Assembly: GCA_025359705.1 (NCBI GenBank)
Contig: JANYFS010000100.1
Coordinates: forward strand, 1 to 5,185
Reading direction: 5' to 3'
Source: Deinococcales bacterium
GTDB lineage: Bacteria; Deinococcota; Deinococci; Deinococcales; Deinococcaceae
DNA: 5,185 nucleotides
In this document: in pieces, positions 1 to 4,545 of the stretch
Numbering within the stretch: the stretch's first letter is position 1
Layout of the letters: each line of letters starts with the position of its first letter
Translations under genes and position numbers: made by a program
Notes under the pieces: model-generated
What the model was told of the DNA's origin: nothing
Databases searched by the model: none
Seen by the model: only the letters and a program-made list of their open reading frames with translations

Positions 1-114
1 AAGAATGTTAGTGCGTTTGCCCTGCAAGAGAACACTTATTCTCTTGAAAATGGGTTAGGGGAGGGTTACACGTATGTGATTAGCGACTCCTCGAGGGGTG
101 AGTTAGGGAGATGA
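1..114 (+). CDS. Possible 3' end of a gene entering from the left edge
   Basis: Frame 1 is open from the first base through 37 codons to a TGA at 112-114; the other two forward frames stop within 57 bases. The peptide begins KNVSAFALQENTYSLENGLG and has an ordinary composition. It shares the direction of the downstream operon but is separated from it by over 1 kb. One CTCGAG copy (90-95) lies in it, read as Ser-Ser-Arg. I recognise no family, and 37 open codons can occur by chance, so this is only a candidate for a gene whose body lies outside the window. Confidence 0.25.
   Translation, partial: KNVSAFALQENTYSLENGLGEGYTYVISDSSRGELGR
25..46. repeat. 8-bp inverted repeat near left edge
   Basis: CAAGAGAA (25-32) and TTCTCTTG (39-46) are perfect inverted arms around a 6-base loop. 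There is no T-run on either side, so it is not a convincing intrinsic terminator. It falls inside the open frame at the left edge, and its role is unknown. Confidence 0.4.
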
Positions 115-139
115 GCGGACACCCCAGTAACCCCTCGAG
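90..139. repeat. Two mutually exclusive inverted repeats using CTCGAG
   Basis: CTCGAGGGGT (90-99) is the exact reverse complement of ACCCCTCGAG (130-139). Part of the left arm, GGGGTG (95-100), can instead pair with CACCCC (120-125). The two foldings exclude each other. Any pair of CTCGAG copies gives a 6-bp match for free, so only the extra 4 bp of the long arm and the competing pairing are informative. Confidence 0.35.
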
Positions 140-631
140 AAGCGGAATTTAAGCAAAGAACTCGAGAACCTGAGTGAGCGTTGGGTTGCAGCAGCGAATC
201 TACAAATCGGGGTCAATGCTGTAACCTCGATTCCCCACCAACATCCTTCCCAATCCTCGAGGCCCTTTCAACTTATCCCAAATGACACTTCAAGGAGCAT
301 CGGCCCCACCCAGTGGCCCTGGCCTTTACACACGCTCGAGCTAAGGGTAAAAGCACGAGCATTCCAGCAGCCTCGAGTGGGACCACGAAACAGTCAAAAG
401 ATTCCGACAAACAGTCTCGAGCCACACGAACTCAACCCATGTAATTCGCCCTCAATCAACAACTTCGAGAGGCGCTCCATCAAAAGCGAACCAATCGCAA
501 TTCGTCTTTCCCCACTACCAAGCGCCACAATCAGCGGTACAACCGCTGCCCGTGTCGAACAGCGCCCAACTGATCCACCGCAGTGGAAAAAACACCACTA
601 CGGTGGATCAGTTGGGATTTGCACTTTCTAG
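131..631 (+). pseudogene. Ambiguous 167-codon open frame, possible gene remnant
   Basis: Frame 2 runs from just after a TAA (128-130) to a TAG at 629-631 with no internal stop. Its first normal start codon is a GTG at 377 with no clear ribosome binding site, giving 84 residues. Four of its six CTCGAG copies (134, 161, 335, 416) are read as Leu-Glu, the frame preferred in the solid genes here, which weakly favours past or present coding. Against coding, the last part is formed by the long hairpin at 565-616, the product is rich in Pro, Ser and Asn with no recognisable domain, and there is no start near the 5' end. It could be a decayed gene, a gene with a sequencing frameshift, or chance. Confidence 0.2.
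565..616. repeat. Strong 22-bp hairpin with one mismatch
   Basis: The arm at 565-586 (CCCAACTGATCCACCG then CAGTGG) is matched by its reverse complement at 595-616, with a single difference (C581 against A600). The loop is AAAAAACA on the plus strand. On a minus-strand transcript the odd pair becomes a G-U wobble, so the stem is fully paired there. No T-run follows on either strand, so a standard terminator is unlikely. Candidates include a replication or transfer site, a structured RNA, or a small palindromic element. It lies in the middle of the only long CTCGAG-free gap of the left half. Confidence 0.8.
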
Positions 632-779
632 CTCAGCCCAAAACCATTCAACCCCTTGCCGCATAATTTCAATAAAAAAGTCTTTTTCGTTGTGGGTGTT
701 GGGTGCTCGAGTTGGCTACTTCATGGGTGTAAGAGATTCCAGCGACGGCAGGTGTGTTATGAAACGGCTCGAGCCACCA

Positions 780-1075
780 CAAACAAGACTATAAAGAATA
801 AATAAAACATTAACCCTCGAGCGCAGCTACCAAAAACGAGGGCATCTTATTTTATATAACTCTCAAAGCTATTATAAAATATAAATCTTTATTAAAAATT
901 TGACACACCATAAACTCGAGTTAAAGCATGGATTTATGGGAGCAGAAACAAATTCTCAGACTATCTCTAAGACACCTTGCCTCGAGTGAGAGAAGCCTTT
1001 AAACAATCTTTTTATTACTAATTCTCGAGTTACTATATACATATCAATCTTAATTAAACTTTAAGATATAATAGA
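780..1075. other. AT-rich block
   Basis: This segment is far richer in A and T than the rest of the window, especially 841-920 and 1010-1078. It contains a 9-bp inverted repeat (TATTTTATA at 848-856, TATAAAATA at 873-881), a TTGACA at 900-905 without a good -10 partner, and TTAATTAA at 1050-1057. It ends in the -10 box of the downstream operon. It may serve as an upstream promoter region or as a DNA-unwinding element of an origin. I see no consensus DnaA box. Confidence 0.4.
1067..1072 (+). promoter_or_regulatory. -10 box of the small-gene operon
   Basis: A perfect TATAAT sits at 1067-1072. Hexamers at the -35 distance (1043-1049) match TTGACA poorly, so the promoter rests on the -10 box and the AT-rich upstream DNA, or needs an activator. 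Transcription would begin near 1079, placing a 14-bp hairpin at the very 5' end of the mRNA, and would leave a leader of about 120 bases before the ATG at 1201. Confidence 0.55.
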
Positions 1076-1076
1076 A

Positions 1077-1111
1077 AACTCGAGCTTAGACATTGCATCT
1101 AAGCTCGAGTT
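1077..1111 (+). promoter_or_regulatory. Perfect 14-bp hairpin at the operon's 5' end
   Basis: AACTCGAGCTTAGA (1077-1090) and TCTAAGCTCGAGTT (1098-1111) are exact inverted copies around the 7-base loop CATTGCA. Each arm carries one CTCGAG. The hairpin starts about where transcription from the TATAAT at 1067 should begin, so it could protect the 5' end of the mRNA, as 5' stem-loops are known to do. It could also act as an operator, or mark the end of an upstream transcript; no T-run follows. Confidence 0.65.
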
Positions 1112-1133
1112 ATTGTAAAATAGTATTAATCAA

Positions 1134-1169
1134 AGAAGAGCGCCTTCCGTCTAAAGTAAGCGCTCTTCT
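1134..1169 (+). promoter_or_regulatory. Second leader hairpin, 10-bp stem
   Basis: AGAAGAGCGC (1134-1143) pairs with GCGCTCTTCT (1160-1169) across a 16-base loop. CTT in the loop can lengthen the stem beyond a bulge by pairing with the AAG next to the right arm. It lies 31 bases upstream of the ATG at 1201. Together with the hairpin at 1077-1111 it makes a structured leader that could regulate the small genes, but no alternative pairing with the ribosome binding site is obvious and no riboswitch class is recognised. Confidence 0.5.
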
Positions 1170-1200
1170 GAGAAATCCCAACCCCTTTAGAGGTACTGGT

Positions 1201-1395
1201 ATGCAGAACACTATACAGCCCCAAAACGCGCAGTTCAACCCCAAGATCACCGTAACCCTAGACGCTCGAGCTTTCCAAGCCCTAATCACCCTGCTCGAGC
1301 GTGAAGAGCAAGATTATGGCCTATCCAAGCCCCAACTCAGCGCACTTCGCACCCTCGAGCGCACTGCTAAAGAGGTGAAGAATGCACGGGCTTGA
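1201..1395 (+). CDS. Small hypothetical protein, 64 aa, first gene of the operon
   Basis: I chose the ATG at 1201 because AGAGGT (1189-1194) precedes it at good spacing. An upstream in-frame TTG at 1093 would start inside the leader hairpin and is unlikely. The product (starts MQNTIQPQNAQFNPKITVTL) has a short polar N-terminus, then a probable strand (ITVTLD) and a charged helical remainder rich in Leu, Glu, Arg and Lys. The CTCGAG copies encode Ala-Arg-Ala (1265) and Leu-Glu (1294, 1354). The gene overlaps the next by 14 bases, which suggests coupled translation. No family is recognised. The basic and acidic helix could suit a small DNA- or protein-binding role, but that is inference. Confidence 0.65.
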   Translation: MQNTIQPQNAQFNPKITVTLDARAFQALITLLEREEQDYGLSKPQLSALRTLERTAKEVKNARA

Positions 1396-1534
1396 TCTCG
1401 AGGTTTATGCGGATCGGTACCAGCTCGAGCAAGAGTACGCCGCTGAACATGAGGAATGGCTCGAGGAACAAGAGCGCAAGGAAGCCCTCGAGTGGCTTAA
1501 GCAGAAAACCCCTTCAACTCGAGGTGTCCAATGA
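1382..1534 (+). CDS. Acidic 50-aa small protein overlapping its neighbours
   Basis: The ATG at 1382 lies inside the end of the preceding gene and is preceded by AGAGGTGA (1371-1378), a strong Shine-Dalgarno sequence. The TGA at 1532-1534 overlaps the next gene's ATG by an ATGA junction. The product, starting MHGLDLEVYADRYQLEQEYA, is very rich in Glu and predicted to be almost wholly helical. Four Leu-Glu pairs (1397, 1424, 1460, 1487) come from CTCGAG, and a fifth copy (1518) is read Thr-Arg-Gly. Its support is the tight overlap with ribosome binding sites on both sides and in-frame Leu-Glu usage. No family is recognised; the strong negative charge could suit binding a basic partner. Confidence 0.55.
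   Translation: MHGLDLEVYADRYQLEQEYAAEHEEWLEEQERKEALEWLKQKTPSTRGVQ
1521..1526 (+). promoter_or_regulatory. Shine-Dalgarno GAGGTG built from a CTCGAG copy
   Basis: The iterated palindrome at 1518-1523 continues as CTCGAGGTG, and its last three bases plus GTG give GAGGTG four bases before the ATG at 1531. It therefore serves as a codon pair of the upstream small gene, a copy of the palindrome and the ribosome binding site of the next gene. It supports the start at 1531. Confidence 0.6.
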
Positions 1535-1830
1535 TTCCCAAGACCCCACAGGCTCGAGCCAAGAAGGTAGCGGAATACGTGGTACTTGCCCTCGAGGTTC
1601 CAGAGATTTTAGAAAGCCGAGTGTTTGGGTTATTGCTCGAAGGAAGCCACACCCTAAAGCACCTTAAGCGCGAGATTCGGGAGAATTTACAGGTGGCTCG
1701 AGCTGTCCAATGCCAAAGCGCTAAGTTTCCCCTCGAGTGGGTACGCATTGCAGAGGAAACGCTCGAGGATCACCAACCCACCGCGCTTTTTCCAGAGTAT
1801 TTTCCGATCACCAACGCTTTAAGCGCCTAA
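1531..1830 (+). CDS. Hypothetical 99-aa helical protein
   Basis: The ATG at 1531 overlaps the previous stop (ATGA) and has GAGGTG at 1521-1526. The product starts MIPKTPQARAKKVAEYVVLA and appears mostly helical: a basic N-terminal stretch (residues 3-13), a hydrophobic helix (14-35), a second amphipathic segment with Lys and Arg (40-58), and an acidic, aromatic-containing tail (67-95). CTCGAG copies are read as Ala-Arg-Ala (1553, 1697) or Leu-Glu (1591, 1732, 1762). It closes the coupled three-gene set; a 59-base gap with a hairpin follows. I recognise no domain. The alternating basic and hydrophobic N-terminus allows DNA binding but does not show it. Confidence 0.75.
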   Translation: MIPKTPQARAKKVAEYVVLALEVPEILESRVFGLLLEGSHTLKHLKREIRENLQVARAVQCQSAKFPLEWVRIAEETLEDHQPTALFPEYFPITNALSA

Positions 1831-1842
1831 TTCACACCAAAC

Positions 1843-1874
1843 GCTCGAGGGAATCCGTTCAAATTCCCTCGAGC
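1843..1874 (+). promoter_or_regulatory. Intergenic 12-bp hairpin made of two CTCGAG copies
   Basis: GCTCGAGGGAAT (1843-1854) pairs perfectly with ATTCCCTCGAGC (1863-1874) around the loop CCGTTCAA. It fills most of the gap between two co-directional genes and ends just before the AAGGA ribosome binding site (1878-1882). There is no T-run, so a standard terminator is unlikely. It may stabilise or divide the operon mRNA, or affect access to the ribosome binding site. Confidence 0.6.
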
Positions 1875-1889
1875 CATAAGGAAAACATC

Positions 1890-2282
1890 ATGCAAAACGA
1901 AACCTATGAATCAAACGATAGCCTCGAGATTATCTATACCTACACCCGCGCTCAAGCGCTCGAGGACGGTGTTTTGATCGATGTCAGCGACACCGCCCGC
2001 GAAGCAGGTTTTAAATGCCCCGTAGCCCTCACCAGTGCAGCTTACGCCGACTGTGTGGAATGGCAGGCGGGTGATCACCAAGACGAAAAAGGCAGGTTAT
2101 GGGATGTCTTGAATATGTGCCGAATTTATGCACGAAGAAGCGATCAGCCCATGATGTTCTTTCCTGTGTGCCGTGTCCCAAGGGGCGGTGGAAAAGCTCG
2201 AGATACCCGTTTGAAGTCAGTGATTGGCCCAGGTGATCACTTTGAAATGGTCATTACCATCATGCTTCCCCTCGAGGACTAA
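1890..2282 (+). CDS. DUF6573 family protein, 130 aa
   Basis: I recognise the DUF6573 pattern from memory. The conserved opening IIYTYTRAQALEDGVLIDVS spans residues 14-33, followed by TAREAGFKCPVALTSAAYADCV (36-56), the GRLWDVL segment (68-74) and the closing ITIMLPLED (122-130). The family's biochemical function is unknown; members are found widely on plasmids and other mobile elements, which is the main evidence that this window is accessory DNA. The ATG at 1890 is chosen because AAGGA (1878-1882) precedes it and the family match begins soon after; the longer frame upstream runs through the hairpin. CTCGAG copies at 1923, 1959 and 2271 are Leu-Glu, and 2197 is Ala-Arg-Asp. Size fits the family. 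Confidence 0.9.
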   Translation: MQNETYESNDSLEIIYTYTRAQALEDGVLIDVSDTAREAGFKCPVALTSAAYADCVEWQAGDHQDEKGRLWDVLNMCRIYARRSDQPMMFFPVCRVPRGGGKARDTRLKSVIGPGDHFEMVITIMLPLED

Positions 2283-2302
2283 ACCAGACCCCACATCAAA
2301 AA

Positions 2303-2324
2303 TCCCCTACAGGAGTGTAGGGGA
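2303..2324 (+). promoter_or_regulatory. 9-bp hairpin touching the next ribosome binding site
   Basis: TCCCCTACA (2303-2311) pairs with TGTAGGGGA (2316-2324) around the tetraloop GGAG. The Shine-Dalgarno sequence AGAAGGA begins at 2324, sharing one base with the stem, ahead of the ATG at 2336. The loop itself is a Shine-Dalgarno-like GGAG, but it is locked in the hairpin and too far from the ATG. The structure could stabilise the downstream mRNA or tune translation. It contains no CTCGAG, unlike most other hairpins here. Confidence 0.6.
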
Positions 2325-2335
2325 GAAGGAAAACC

Positions 2336-2914
2336 ATGAAAAAAGTAACTTTGAAAGCCAACTTGGAAGCCTTGATCACAGAAAAACTCGAGCGATATGG
2401 AGGGCAGGTGTACCACTTCTCGAGCGTAGGCATTAAAGCAGTTGGGTATAGCACAGACTCAAGATTCAACGTATTGGGCTACTCGACAAGGAACAGTAAC
2501 CCCCTTAGACCAGTATTCAACTTCTCGAGAAAAACCCAAGCGGAAGTAGTGCAAGCAGTTGCAAAGGTGATCAGCAGCTTGGAGGAACGAAAAGCGAAGA
2601 AAACACAACCGCATACACTCGAGGTAGGGAATATTTTGTATACCTGTTGGGGCTATGAGCAGACCAATATCAGTTTCTACCGAGTGGAAGAGGTCAAAAG
2701 CTCGAGTGTAATTTTAGTGAACCTGAATCAAACGCAAGTCGAAGATAGGGGAATGGCTCTATCAGGGTACACGGTGCCTACGGATGAGGTAAAACCGAAG
2801 GCAGAACCCTTTATGAAGCGGGTAACTTTTGGTAAGGAAGTGAATTTAGGCAGCTCAGAAGGACGCGCGACGTTATGGGATGGGAAACCAAAAAGCTATA
2901 GCAATTGGTATTGA
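2336..2914 (+). CDS. Plasmid/phage-type hypothetical protein, 192 aa
   Basis: The ATG at 2336 follows AGAAGGA (2324-2330) at ideal spacing. Two parts are visible. Residues 1-85 form an N-terminal region with strand-forming segments and a helix with repeated Val and Ala (69-84). Residues 95-192 resemble a family of unknown function that I recall from plasmids and phages, with the hallmark LYTCWGYEQTNISFYRVEEV (101-120), where W105-G-Y-E-Q-T-N-I-x-F-Y is the core, and a tail LWDGKPKSYSNWY (180-192). A basic patch (83-89) joins the two. CTCGAG is read as Leu-Glu (2387, 2618), Phe-Ser-Ser/Arg (2419, 2524) and Ser-Ser-Ser (2701). It ends the plus-strand operon. Function is unknown. Confidence 0.85.
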   Translation: MKKVTLKANLEALITEKLERYGGQVYHFSSVGIKAVGYSTDSRFNVLGYSTRNSNPLRPVFNFSRKTQAEVVQAVAKVISSLEERKAKKTQPHTLEVGNILYTCWGYEQTNISFYRVEEVKSSSVILVNLNQTQVEDRGMALSGYTVPTDEVKPKAEPFMKRVTFGKEVNLGSSEGRATLWDGKPKSYSNWY

Positions 2915-2980
2915 CAGGCTCGAGCAGAGAGCAACCTAACGCCCCCCCAGACCAGTAGACTCGAGGGAAGCAATCCAACA

Positions 2981-3017
2981 ACCCCCCAGAAGCGCAAAGC
3001 TCGAGGGGGTATTTTTT
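2981..3017 (+). terminator. Candidate terminator of the plus-strand operon
   Basis: ACCCCC (2981-2986) can pair with GGGGGT (3005-3010), followed at once by ATTTTTTA (3011-3018). The T-run directly after a GC stem is what an intrinsic terminator needs, and it lies 67 bases after the last plus-strand stop. The 18-base loop is longer than usual, which lowers confidence. The right arm extends from a CTCGAG copy at 3000. Confidence 0.4.
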
Positions 3018-3062
3018 ACTAAAATTGCGCCAGACTCGAGCGTGTGCAAAGACTGGGGCTAT

Positions 3063-3098
3063 TCCCACCCTAAGCGGGGTTATCTGGTTGGGGTGGGG
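3063..3098. terminator. GC-rich hairpin in the convergent gap
   Basis: CCCACCCTAA (3064-3073) pairs with TTGGGGTGGG (3088-3097), with one G-U pair and a further possible G-U pair outside, around a 14-base loop. Read on the plus strand, CTCGAG and then TTTT follow. It may back up termination between the converging operons. The T-run is short and offset, so this is tentative. Confidence 0.35.
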
Positions 3099-3158
3099 CT
3101 CGAGTTTTCTGGTGGGTTATGGCTCGAGTCAAATGCCAAAATCTGATTTTTTGCACGT

Positions 3159-3542
3159 TTAGGGTGTCAAGTTCGTTTCAATCGAGGTTCCACCCTGTTT
3201 GGGAACTAAAGAAATATGCAGCTCAAAATCAAGTGCTTCAGCAATTCGAGCCAAGGTACGCAGTTCGACACGCCCACTAGACTGCTCAATCTGGATCAGT
3301 TGTGGGTGCTTCATCCCTGCATTGGCAGCCGTTTCTCTGATGGTCAAGCCCCGCTGCACTCGAGCGGTGGTGATTAAGTCCTTGAGATTCTCAGTAAAAA
3401 TGATCTCTTCAATTAAAGCATCCACTTCGCTCGAGGTACTCACCGCTCGAGGCAAATTCTTGGCAACTTTCTTAGGACGAATGGGTTGGTCATGCGGCAA
3501 AAGAGCTAATTCTGCGAGCGCTTGTTCGGGTGTGATTTTCAT
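3159..3542 (-). CDS. XRE-family (HigA-like) antitoxin, 127 aa
   Basis: This is the DNA-binding antitoxin of a type II toxin-antitoxin pair, expected to neutralise the toxin and repress the shared promoter. An N-terminal extension (residues 1-50, starting MKITPEQALAELALLPHDQP) is the likely toxin-contact part. A helix-turn-helix of XRE type follows (about 53-113): LITTARVQRGLTIRETAANA (56-75) covers the first helices, then GMKHPQLIQIEQSSG (76-90) the recognition segment, then LRTLARIAEALDFELHISL (94-112). The ATG at 3542 is chosen because a perfect GGAGGT lies just upstream; a longer frame to 3659 would overlap the toxin gene. It follows the toxin by 34 bases. CTCGAG copies read Thr-Arg-Val (3359), Thr-Ser-Ser (3430) and Pro-Arg-Ala (3446). 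Confidence 0.88.
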   Translation of the reverse strand: MKITPEQALAELALLPHDQPIRPKKVAKNLPRAVSTSSEVDALIEEIIFTENLKDLITTARVQRGLTIRETAANAGMKHPQLIQIEQSSGRVELRTLARIAEALDFELHISLVPKQGGTSIETNLTP

Positions 3543-3560
3543 GGTTGACCTCCAAAAGCT

Positions 3561-3598
3561 AGTTCGTCCTATCCGACTAACTGGGTTGAGTTCGTCCT
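3561..3598. repeat. 10-bp direct repeat at the toxin-antitoxin junction
   Basis: AGTTCGTCCT occurs at 3561-3570 and again at 3589-3598. One copy lies in the gap before the antitoxin, the other in the last codons of the toxin gene (read Arg-Thr on the minus strand). It may be a small duplication that shaped the toxin's C-terminus; no role is evident. Confidence 0.5.
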
Positions 3599-3999
3599 GT
3601 TCGTTTATTCGCTCGAGTCTTGGGAAAGATTTCATACCCATGTAACCAATGCCAAGCAATGTATGCCGTGCGTTTAATCAAATCAGTATTGGCGGCGCTT
3701 TCAGACTTGACCTCTGCCGCACATAGGTGAAATTCTTGATCGTCTGCGCGGTACAAATAAACTCGAGCGCCACCCGGCTGTCCCCCGCGACTGGTAGTTT
3801 TCAATTCAAGGATCGGGTAGCCCGTGATCCCGATTAGGTATCGACTTTCCGTTCCATTCTCGAGTAGGTCTTTAAGCATCTTGCCAATGGCCCGCATTCC
3901 CAGCAGTTTGCGTTGATTGGCAAGGCCACGCATATCTCGGATAAAGGGCGGTTCTTGCTCGAGGCTATCGGGGTGCAGAGGATAACGGATCGTAGCCAT
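3577..3999 (-). CDS. RelE/HigB-like (Gp49-type) toxin, 140 aa
   Basis: This is the likely toxin of a HigBA-type module; related proteins are ribosome-dependent mRNA endonucleases. The match to the Gp49-like branch of the RelE fold is by pattern: a helical N-terminus (residues 20-48), then the beta core with YLIGITGYPILELKTTSRGG (54-73), where the LELK strand is typical, GGARVYLYRADD (76-87), EFHLCAAEVKSES (89-101), and a helix DLIKRTAYIAWHWLHGYE (106-123). Candidate active residues are the Arg and Lys at 72-110, not proven here. The toxin precedes the antitoxin, the order expected for HigBA. The ATG at 3999 has no ribosome binding site; the -10 box ends 8 bases before it, so the mRNA should be leaderless. 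The tail (124-140) is basic and probably disordered. Confidence 0.82.
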   Translation of the reverse strand: MATIRYPLHPDSLEQEPPFIRDMRGLANQRKLLGMRAIGKMLKDLLENGTESRYLIGITGYPILELKTTSRGGQPGGARVYLYRADDQEFHLCAAEVKSESAANTDLIKRTAYIAWHWLHGYEIFPKTRANKRTGRTQPS

Positions 4000-4023
4000 A
4001 TTGGTAGCTTATAACTTACCAAT
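4000..4023. promoter_or_regulatory. Operator-like palindrome over the -10 box
   Basis: Perfect arms ATTGGTA (4000-4006) and TACCAAT (4017-4023) flank a centre whose middle six bases, TTATAA, are also symmetric. The 24-bp site covers the -10 box and abuts the toxin ATG. It is the natural binding site for the XRE antitoxin dimer, which would block RNA polymerase. Confidence 0.7.
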
Positions 4024-4035
4024 CAGGTATGTCAA
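4008..4035 (-). promoter_or_regulatory. Toxin-antitoxin promoter predicting a leaderless mRNA
   Basis: Read on the minus strand, a perfect -35 TTGACA (4035-4030) and a -10 TATAAG (4013-4008, five of six matches) are 16 bases apart. Only eight bases separate the -10 box from the toxin ATG at 3999, so transcription should begin at or next to the ATG. Two inverted repeats cover the -10 and -35 boxes. Confidence 0.8.
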
Positions 4036-4043
4036 GACTTACC
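4026..4043. promoter_or_regulatory. Second operator-like repeat over the -35 box
   Basis: GGTATGTC (4026-4033) and GACTTACC (4036-4043) are inverted with one mismatch and a 2-base centre. The 18-bp site contains the -35 box. It shares the half-site GGTA with the site at 4000-4023, which suggests a common binding protein, most likely the antitoxin alone or with toxin. Confidence 0.6.
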
Positions 4044-4051
4044 ACAACGAA

Positions 4052-4068
4052 TTAGGACTCGGTCCTAA
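4052..4068. repeat. 17-bp palindrome upstream of the toxin promoter
   Basis: TTAGGAC (4052-4058) and GTCCTAA (4062-4068) are perfect inverted arms around TCG. It lies 17 bases upstream of the toxin -35 box. It differs in sequence from the two promoter operators, so a different regulator would be needed if it is a binding site. Confidence 0.45.
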
Positions 4069-4393
4069 AAGACTTTTCTGGTCAACGTACCCACCCAACA
4101 CCATATATTTTCTCGAGGTTTTCAGGATATTTGAATATATTTGGGGATTCGAGCAGAAAATTCGAGCAAGACGAAGAATTCCCCACTCTCGAGGCTTAGT
4201 CCGCATTTATTAACGACCTACAGGGATGTTAAAAGTGACCAACAGCCCACCATGAGGAAGAAATTCCCCTTGAGGACACCCTTAAGCCCTGGCCAACTGG
4301 GTTGGAGACCGAACTTTTAGCCACTTACATTATCGTTATTGAGTTCGGACTAAACAAAAAATATACAGAAACCTCGAGCGAAACAGCTTTTTG

Positions 4394-4545
4394 TACCCTC
4401 CAGTTGTGTGGAATACCCAGCAATATACCCAGCAAAATACCCTATGTCTCCTTGTTCCCTCGAGCATTCAGCAAAATATATTCAATCTCGCCCAGATCCA
4501 AACCCAGTACCCTCGAACCAATACCAAAACCTCTCCCAATACCCT
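4394..4545. repeat. Iteron-like TACCC and CAGCAA repeats
   Basis: TACCC starts at 4394, 4414, 4426, 4438, 4508 and 4540, with a partial TACC at 4522. The three copies at 4414, 4426 and 4438 are exactly 12 bp apart and two are followed by CAGCAA. CAGCAAAATA recurs at 4430-4439 and 4469-4478. Regular short direct repeats are typical of plasmid origins (iterons), but the set is irregular outside the 12-bp core and no initiator gene is identified, so the role is open. Confidence 0.45.

Larger units (their letters stand above)
115..1060. other. Long region without a convincing gene
   Basis: This stretch has no open frame with a credible start and ribosome binding site. It holds 12 CTCGAG copies, a CTCGAG-free gap from 422 to 705, a small hairpin at 532-548 (CAGCGG, 5-base loop, CCGCTG), a strong 22-bp hairpin at 565-616, and an AT-rich block from about 780 onward. 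Frame 2 is open without a stop from 131 to 631, but has no ATG, GTG or TTG before a GTG at 377. The region could be a degraded gene or a regulatory or replication region; nothing in it decides between these. Confidence 0.5.
2915..3158. other. Convergent intergenic gap with evenly spaced CTCGAG
   Basis: The plus-strand operon and the minus-strand toxin-antitoxin operon end facing this gap. CTCGAG starts at 2919, 2960, 3000 and 3035 (steps of 41, 40 and 35), then at 3099 and 3123. The pattern CCCCCCAGA followed some 8-9 bases later by CTCGAGGG appears twice (2943-2967 and 2982-3007), so a module of about 40 bp is repeated. Two hairpins here could end transcription; see the separate entries. Confidence 0.5.

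Noticed and set aside
552..794. 80-codon frame from a GTG through the long hairpin
   Set aside because: It has no ribosome binding site, its composition is unlike a protein, and it crosses the hairpin.
900..928. TTGACA as a plus-strand promoter
   Set aside because: No acceptable -10 hexamer lies 15-19 bases downstream, and no gene follows closely.
1093..1200. TTG-initiated extension of the first small gene
   Set aside because: It would begin in the loop of the leader hairpin with no ribosome binding site; the ATG at 1201 has AGAGGT.
3131..3156. Terminator just after the antitoxin gene
   Set aside because: The AT-rich stem is interrupted and no T-run follows on the minus strand.
3543..3659. 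Longer antitoxin start overlapping the toxin gene
   Set aside because: GGAGGT directly before the ATG at 3542 and the usual HigBA layout favour the shorter form.
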